A stretch of DNA of 10,208 nucleotides from Synura sp. LO234KE (Eukaryota > Sar > Synurophyceae > Synurales > Mallomonadaceae), in assembly GCA_015143735.1 (NCBI GenBank), contig VKHC01000472.1, positions 1,550 through 11,757 on the forward strand, read 5' to 3'. The notes under the pieces are model-generated. The model did no database searches. It worked only from the letters and a program-made list of their open reading frames with translations, and was not told the DNA's origin. Each line of letters opens with the position of its first letter. Position 1 is the stretch's first letter. Made by a program: the position numbers and the translations under genes. Of this stretch, positions 7,131 through 10,208 are shown piece after piece.

Positions 7131-8690
7131 CTACGCAATCACTGTTCTAAATAGTTGTATCCCGAGCACAGGATGTCTCCACAAGCCCGCCAACCTTCTC
7201 CAGTCCTCCCAAGCGTTATCCGGATCGCCTTCATGGCCCATCCCTTCACTCCAATCCGAACAGCTGTCATTCGTGCCGAGGGTTATGTATGGTGCATTCG
7301 AGGCATCGACTCGACCGGTGAGGGGTGACGGAGGGAGAGTAGTATCGCTTTGTGTCATGGACTCTATTCCTTGCAGTTCTCCACCAGAAGAAATAGTCTT
7401 CACCAAGCTGAAGTCTCCGCGCAACTTCCATACTTCCACTCCAGCAGTAGACGGGCCAGGCGATGGAGGGGGGGATCGCTCTACCGTTTCATAGGGAGTG
7501 AGAATTACTCGCTCGTATGGATCCACCCAAAACCGTCGAGGAAGCACGCGTTTCGAAGGGGAGTGGTCCCTTATGGAAGCATAGGCTCCGGCAGACATTC
7601 GCACATCGAATAATCTGATTCCTCCCACAGCGTCCTGGGCGATGACAGACGAGCCTTGTGCGCTCGTCCTCATAGAGTACAGGTGATCCACGCAGTATGG
7701 CATATTACCCACAGGGGCAGCAGAGTAGTTGGAGTTAGGCAATCTAGAATCAAACATACCTATAGATCCATTTCGATATCCCACGATGTAATTGTTGCCA
7801 TGACATATGTCCTGCGATGAATATACGGTACAAACCGCTCTTGTAGCCCGATCCTTGACTTGCACACGGCCAACAACAGTCATACAGTCTAAGTTAAACA
7901 GCACAGTGCCAGTGTCCGAGCAGAGAACTAACCCAGTACCGTCGTTATTCCAACAGAAATTCGTTAAGCGACCAACATCTCTCTTGAAATCCCGCTCCAG
8001 TTTTCCACCACCGAGATCTAGATCACCACTAGTCGACGAATTAGGCCGCCAAAATAAAAGCTTTCCACAGAAAGGATAGCGCGTACTCAAATAAATTGCA
8101 GCTAATCCACGGTTAGATCTGCTATCACTCCATCTTCCTCGAATAAACTCAACGCCATGTAAAGTCACCAACCTCCGGCAATGATTTCCCTTATGAAAAT
8201 CGATTTTCTCGTTTCTGAAAATAGCGTAATCGTTTGAATGATTTTTCGATACGTCTATCGAAGACGTATAGGGGACTGCGGAAGTATTTTCTAGCCTTTC
8301 AAGTTGAACCGCAAGTTTTACATACATGAAGTAGATTAAATTGTCGTATCCGTTGCTTTTCCCCAAGTACCTATTCCTAATATCGTTTACAATGGAATTA
8401 TTCCTTTTAAATTGATGAACCGGCGTTTCGTCGAGGCGTTTATCATCCCTTAAAGAGCATACTGATTCACCGTCTGGGACTGGAAAATATCTATCTTTTT
8501 CAGGAAAATATTTATATCCAGGGAAAGTTAATGTTTTTTTTTCTACAGTTAAAGCAGCTTCAGAGGAGTAGTTGGACTTAGAACGTGCCCGTTGAGCCTC
8601 AAGATCGATTTCAAACTCTCGAACTTTATCATTTTGAACGTGTTTGTTAATTGATTCCTCTGCACTTTTTCTCTTACACAATATTCGCAT
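7131..8690 (-). CDS. DCAF4-like WD-repeat protein (putative CUL4-DDB1 substrate receptor)
   Basis: Likely a substrate-recognition subunit for a CUL4-DDB1 E3 ubiquitin ligase; this role is inferred from the family. Seen: 519 residues (human DCAF4 is about 495), starting at the ATG at 8690; a TTG two codons upstream is not used here. Residues 56-71 read FPGYKYFPEKDRYFPV, the DCAF4 hallmark PGYYYDPEKNRYF. The first 50 residues are charged and lysine-rich. WD-like blades follow: LTNFCWNNDGTGLVLCSDTGTVLFNL (about 242-267), IVGYRNGSIGMFDSRL (302-317) and GGIRLFDVRM (356-365). The two FDxR ends resemble the WDxR motif that contacts DDB1, with Phe in place of Trp. A Pro/Ser-rich insert lies at 404-415, and the end (477-498) is acidic and Trp-rich. 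No intron is needed. The codon composition changes from AT-rich at the 5' end to GC-rich at the 3' end. An alternative is another DDB1-binding WD protein. Confidence 0.72.
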   Translation of the reverse strand: MRILCKRKSAEESINKHVQNDKVREFEIDLEAQRARSKSNYSSEAALTVEKKTLTFPGYKYFPEKDRYFPVPDGESVCSLRDDKRLDETPVHQFKRNNSIVNDIRNRYLGKSNGYDNLIYFMYVKLAVQLERLENTSAVPYTSSIDVSKNHSNDYAIFRNEKIDFHKGNHCRRLVTLHGVEFIRGRWSDSRSNRGLAAIYLSTRYPFCGKLLFWRPNSSTSGDLDLGGGKLERDFKRDVGRLTNFCWNNDGTGLVLCSDTGTVLFNLDCMTVVGRVQVKDRATRAVCTVYSSQDICHGNNYIVGYRNGSIGMFDSRLPNSNYSAAPVGNMPYCVDHLYSMRTSAQGSSVIAQDAVGGIRLFDVRMSAGAYASIRDHSPSKRVLPRRFWVDPYERVILTPYETVERSPPPSPGPSTAGVEVWKLRGDFSLVKTISSGGELQGIESMTQSDTTLPPSPLTGRVDASNAPYITLGTNDSCSDWSEGMGHEGDPDNAWEDWRRLAGLWRHPVLGIQLFRTVIA

Positions 8691-8726
8691 CCTCAAACTT
8701 TGCTGTTTTATATTTGATGCCGTCCG

Positions 8727-8775
8727 TCCACTGTATCTCTGAATCTCAACTTGGGTATATTACGCTCACAGTGGA
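8727..8775. repeat. 8-bp inverted repeat TCCACTGT...ACAGTGGA
   Basis: TCCACTGT (8727-8734) pairs exactly with ACAGTGGA (8768-8775) across a 33-base spacer, between the DCAF4-like start codon and the 20-bp palindrome. It may be a paired protein-binding site in the shared promoter or a coincidence. Confidence 0.35.
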
Positions 8776-8802
8776 TAAAACAATCAGAATGACCAATTTC
8801 AT

Positions 8803-8822
8803 TATCAATATATATATTGATA
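8803..8822. repeat. Perfect 20-bp palindrome, half-site TATCAATATA
   Basis: The half TATCAATATA is followed directly by its exact reverse complement TATATTGATA, with no spacer. It lies in the middle of the divergent intergenic region, 113 bases from the DCAF4-like ATG and 208 from the BPL_N-like ATG. It could be a dimeric regulator site or a cruciform-prone AT palindrome. The central TATATATA contributes much of the symmetry, so low complexity may explain part of it. Confidence 0.5.
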
Positions 8823-9030
8823 CATTAAAATTTGAAATCTAAGAATGGAATTCTAGAGCAAATTTTACCAATATTTTATTATGATTATCAAGAATTTTTG
8901 CTTTTGTTTTTTATATGCCTGAACCAAGTTTATTTATTTTTATTACCACGATACTCTTCTTTTACAACTTTGCATATTTTACTAGTAAGATTTCTTACTC
9001 TTATTTTGCACTTATTTCACACTAATCGTG

Positions 9031-9843
9031 ATGCAATTTTTTATTTGTTTTTCCGCCGCGCACCTATTGCATATTACGTATTGCTTCGAAGGTTCGCAAT
9101 TTGAACCCAATATTCAACGAAATCTTTACATATACGATGACGAAGGAGTTGATAAAAAGTTCCTTCGTCATGCAATTAAATGCTTTGATGATTTCCACCT
9201 GAATGTTTCGAAAATATCTGCAAAGTTTATTAAATGTGATGGACTTCTCGGTGTGAATTCAGTATTTCTTATGCCTGGTGGTGCGGACTTGCCGTACGTT
9301 GCAAAGTTAAATGGAATTGGTAACCACAATATCAGAAAATTCGTTTCGAAAGGTGGAATATTTATTGGTATATGTGCTGGAGGATATTATGCAAGTTCAT
9401 ACGTTGACTTTGATGCGAGTGGTCCCAATGAAGTTTTGGGTAACCGAGAATTGAAGCTGTTTGAAGGGAAATGTATTGGTCCAACGTTGGCGCCATACGA
9501 CTACTTAAGTAACAGCGGTGCCAGAGCAGCTTGGGTGCGTACATGCTTCGGCGAAATTGGTAAATTAGTCTTGTACTACAATGGCGGCGGATATTTTGAG
9601 GAAACGCGAAGTAGTCACAGCACAAGAATTATTGCATCATACATTGATAATGGCTTACCTGCAATTATCTTGGTGAACTTCGGAAAGGGTAGGGCTATTT
9701 TGTCTGGTGTGCACTTCGAAGTGGATCCACATTTGCTGGATTCTAATGATCTCTACTTGCGCGATATTATCCCAACTCTATTAGCGCACGACGAAAAACG
9801 AAAGAAATTCTTAAGTATGCTGCTGGCCATCGCGTTGAGTTGA
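9031..9843 (+). CDS. BPL_N-domain protein, class-I glutamine-amidotransferase-like fold, probably secreted
   Basis: The protein resembles the N-terminal domain of eukaryotic biotin-protein ligase (Pfam BPL_N), without the ligase catalytic part. Numbering is from ATG 9031 (270 residues); a GTG one codon upstream is ignored. Residues 1-20 (MQFFICFSAAHLLHITYCFE) look like a signal peptide. Family blocks follow: LMPGGADLPYVAKL (80-93), GGIFIGICAGGYYAS (108-122) with the nucleophile position Cys115, then SGARAAW (162-168), YYNGGGYFEET (182-192) and GKGRAILSGVHFEVDP (218-233) with His228 and Glu230. These match yeast Bpl1 PGGADLPY, FIGFCAGGYF, FNGGGVF and TGPHPEF, so a Cys-His-Glu set is kept. Substrate and role are unknown for stand-alone members. 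The composition is AT-rich at the 5' end and more balanced later. The fold call is firm; secretion is inference. Confidence 0.82.
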   Translation: MQFFICFSAAHLLHITYCFEGSQFEPNIQRNLYIYDDEGVDKKFLRHAIKCFDDFHLNVSKISAKFIKCDGLLGVNSVFLMPGGADLPYVAKLNGIGNHNIRKFVSKGGIFIGICAGGYYASSYVDFDASGPNEVLGNRELKLFEGKCIGPTLAPYDYLSNSGARAAWVRTCFGEIGKLVLYYNGGGYFEETRSSHSTRIIASYIDNGLPAIILVNFGKGRAILSGVHFEVDPHLLDSNDLYLRDIIPTLLAHDEKRKKFLSMLLAIALS

Positions 9844-10208
9844 CATGACTGTCATTTATTTCCTACAATCAGCTTCTCTATCTCTCTGTCAGCCTTACCA
9901 TCTTCTGGAACCCGAATAATCGGTGAAGCTTAAGGCTAGACCTTTAGGAGGCGGCAGAGCGAGTTGAATTGGTGATTTTTTTATCAAGTTCAAATATTGT
10001 TAAGGGCCCAGCGGGCCGTGTACGGTTATACAATTACATTGCAAGACATGCAGAGATAGCTGGCATACCTATCTACAAGCAAGTGGAGCCGTGATTCAGC
10101 TTACAGGAGGAACACTAAATCCACGCTGTTTCGAAGGAATTTGGACTTGGTATATATCGACAGCAACAAATGGTACTTGGGTACTTTGGGCGGAGCCTCG
10201 TCCTGCTA
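9844..10208. other. 3' flank of the BPL_N gene with an unassigned open frame at the edge
   Basis: No known gene is recognised. A perfect small hairpin TGACA-tgac-TGTCA (9841-9854) overlaps the stop codon of the upstream gene. GGCCC-agc-GGGCC lies at about 10005-10017. From 10004 to the window edge one plus frame has no stop (68 codons, no ATG). Its later part reads VIQLTGGTLNPRCFEG and WTWYISTATNGTWVLW, which look protein-like. CTTACAG ending near 10106 could be a splice acceptor, so a partial exon is possible, but this is weak. Confidence 0.25.

Larger units (their letters stand above)
8691..9030. promoter_or_regulatory. Divergent intergenic region, probable two-way promoter
   Basis: These 340 bases separate the start codons of the divergent DCAF4-like and BPL_N-like genes, so both promoters must lie here unless 5' exons are missed. 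The sequence is very AT-rich, with many TATA-like strings, none singled out by position. It contains a 20-bp perfect palindrome (8803-8822) and an 8-bp inverted repeat (8727-8734 with 8768-8775). The open frame from 8832 to 9104 has low-complexity Phe/Leu content and is not taken as a gene. Confidence 0.5.

Noticed and set aside
7042-7494. Plus-strand open frame of 150 codons
   Set aside because: It is a shadow of the DCAF4-like gene on the other strand, with no domain of its own.
8832-9104. Plus-strand Phe/Leu-rich open frame as a small membrane protein
   Set aside because: It runs through AT-rich promoter DNA into the start of the BPL_N gene in another frame; the hydrophobic content follows from T-rich sequence.

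Overview
This window looks like nuclear DNA from a eukaryote, probably a fungus (perhaps an early-diverging one) or a related unicellular lineage. All three recognisable host genes are eukaryotic in type: a canonical nuclear poly(A) polymerase, a DCAF4-like WD-repeat protein, and a stand-alone version of the N-terminal domain of eukaryotic biotin-protein ligase. The genes are intron-poor, spaced by hundreds of bases, and lack bacterial ribosome-binding sites or operons. All three standard stop codons appear to be used as stops. The lineage call is inference.

Layout. 1-235: short 5' flank. 236-2128 (+): poly(A) polymerase, whose frame is interrupted by an in-frame TGA that a 102-base GT...AG intron (1641-1742) would remove. 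2129-3597: mostly non-coding, GC-rich and hairpin-rich at first, then strongly AT-rich. About 3598-6595 (+): wreck of a non-LTR (LINE-like) retrotransposon, with reverse-transcriptase blocks and then an RNase H domain, spread over three frames and carrying stops. 6596-7130: non-coding. 7131-8690 (-): DCAF4-like WD protein. 8691-9030: AT-rich divergent intergenic stretch with a 20-bp perfect palindrome. 9031-9843 (+): BPL_N-like glutamine-amidotransferase-fold protein with a probable signal peptide. 9844-10208: non-coding, with an unassigned open frame running off the right edge.

How the genes relate. They do not form an evident pathway. Poly(A) polymerase acts in mRNA 3'-end formation, DCAF4 proteins are substrate receptors of CUL4-DDB1 ubiquitin ligases, and BPL_N-only proteins have no established role. 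The poly(A) polymerase and DCAF4-like genes converge, and the dead retroelement lies between their 3' ends. The DCAF4-like and BPL_N genes diverge from one intergenic region. The most distinctive observations are the intron rescue of the poly(A) polymerase C-terminal domain, a shift from AT-rich 5' to GC-rich 3' within two oppositely oriented genes, the apparently secreted BPL_N protein with an intact catalytic Cys-His-Glu set, and the palindrome in the divergent promoter region. I see no convincing new multi-gene system.
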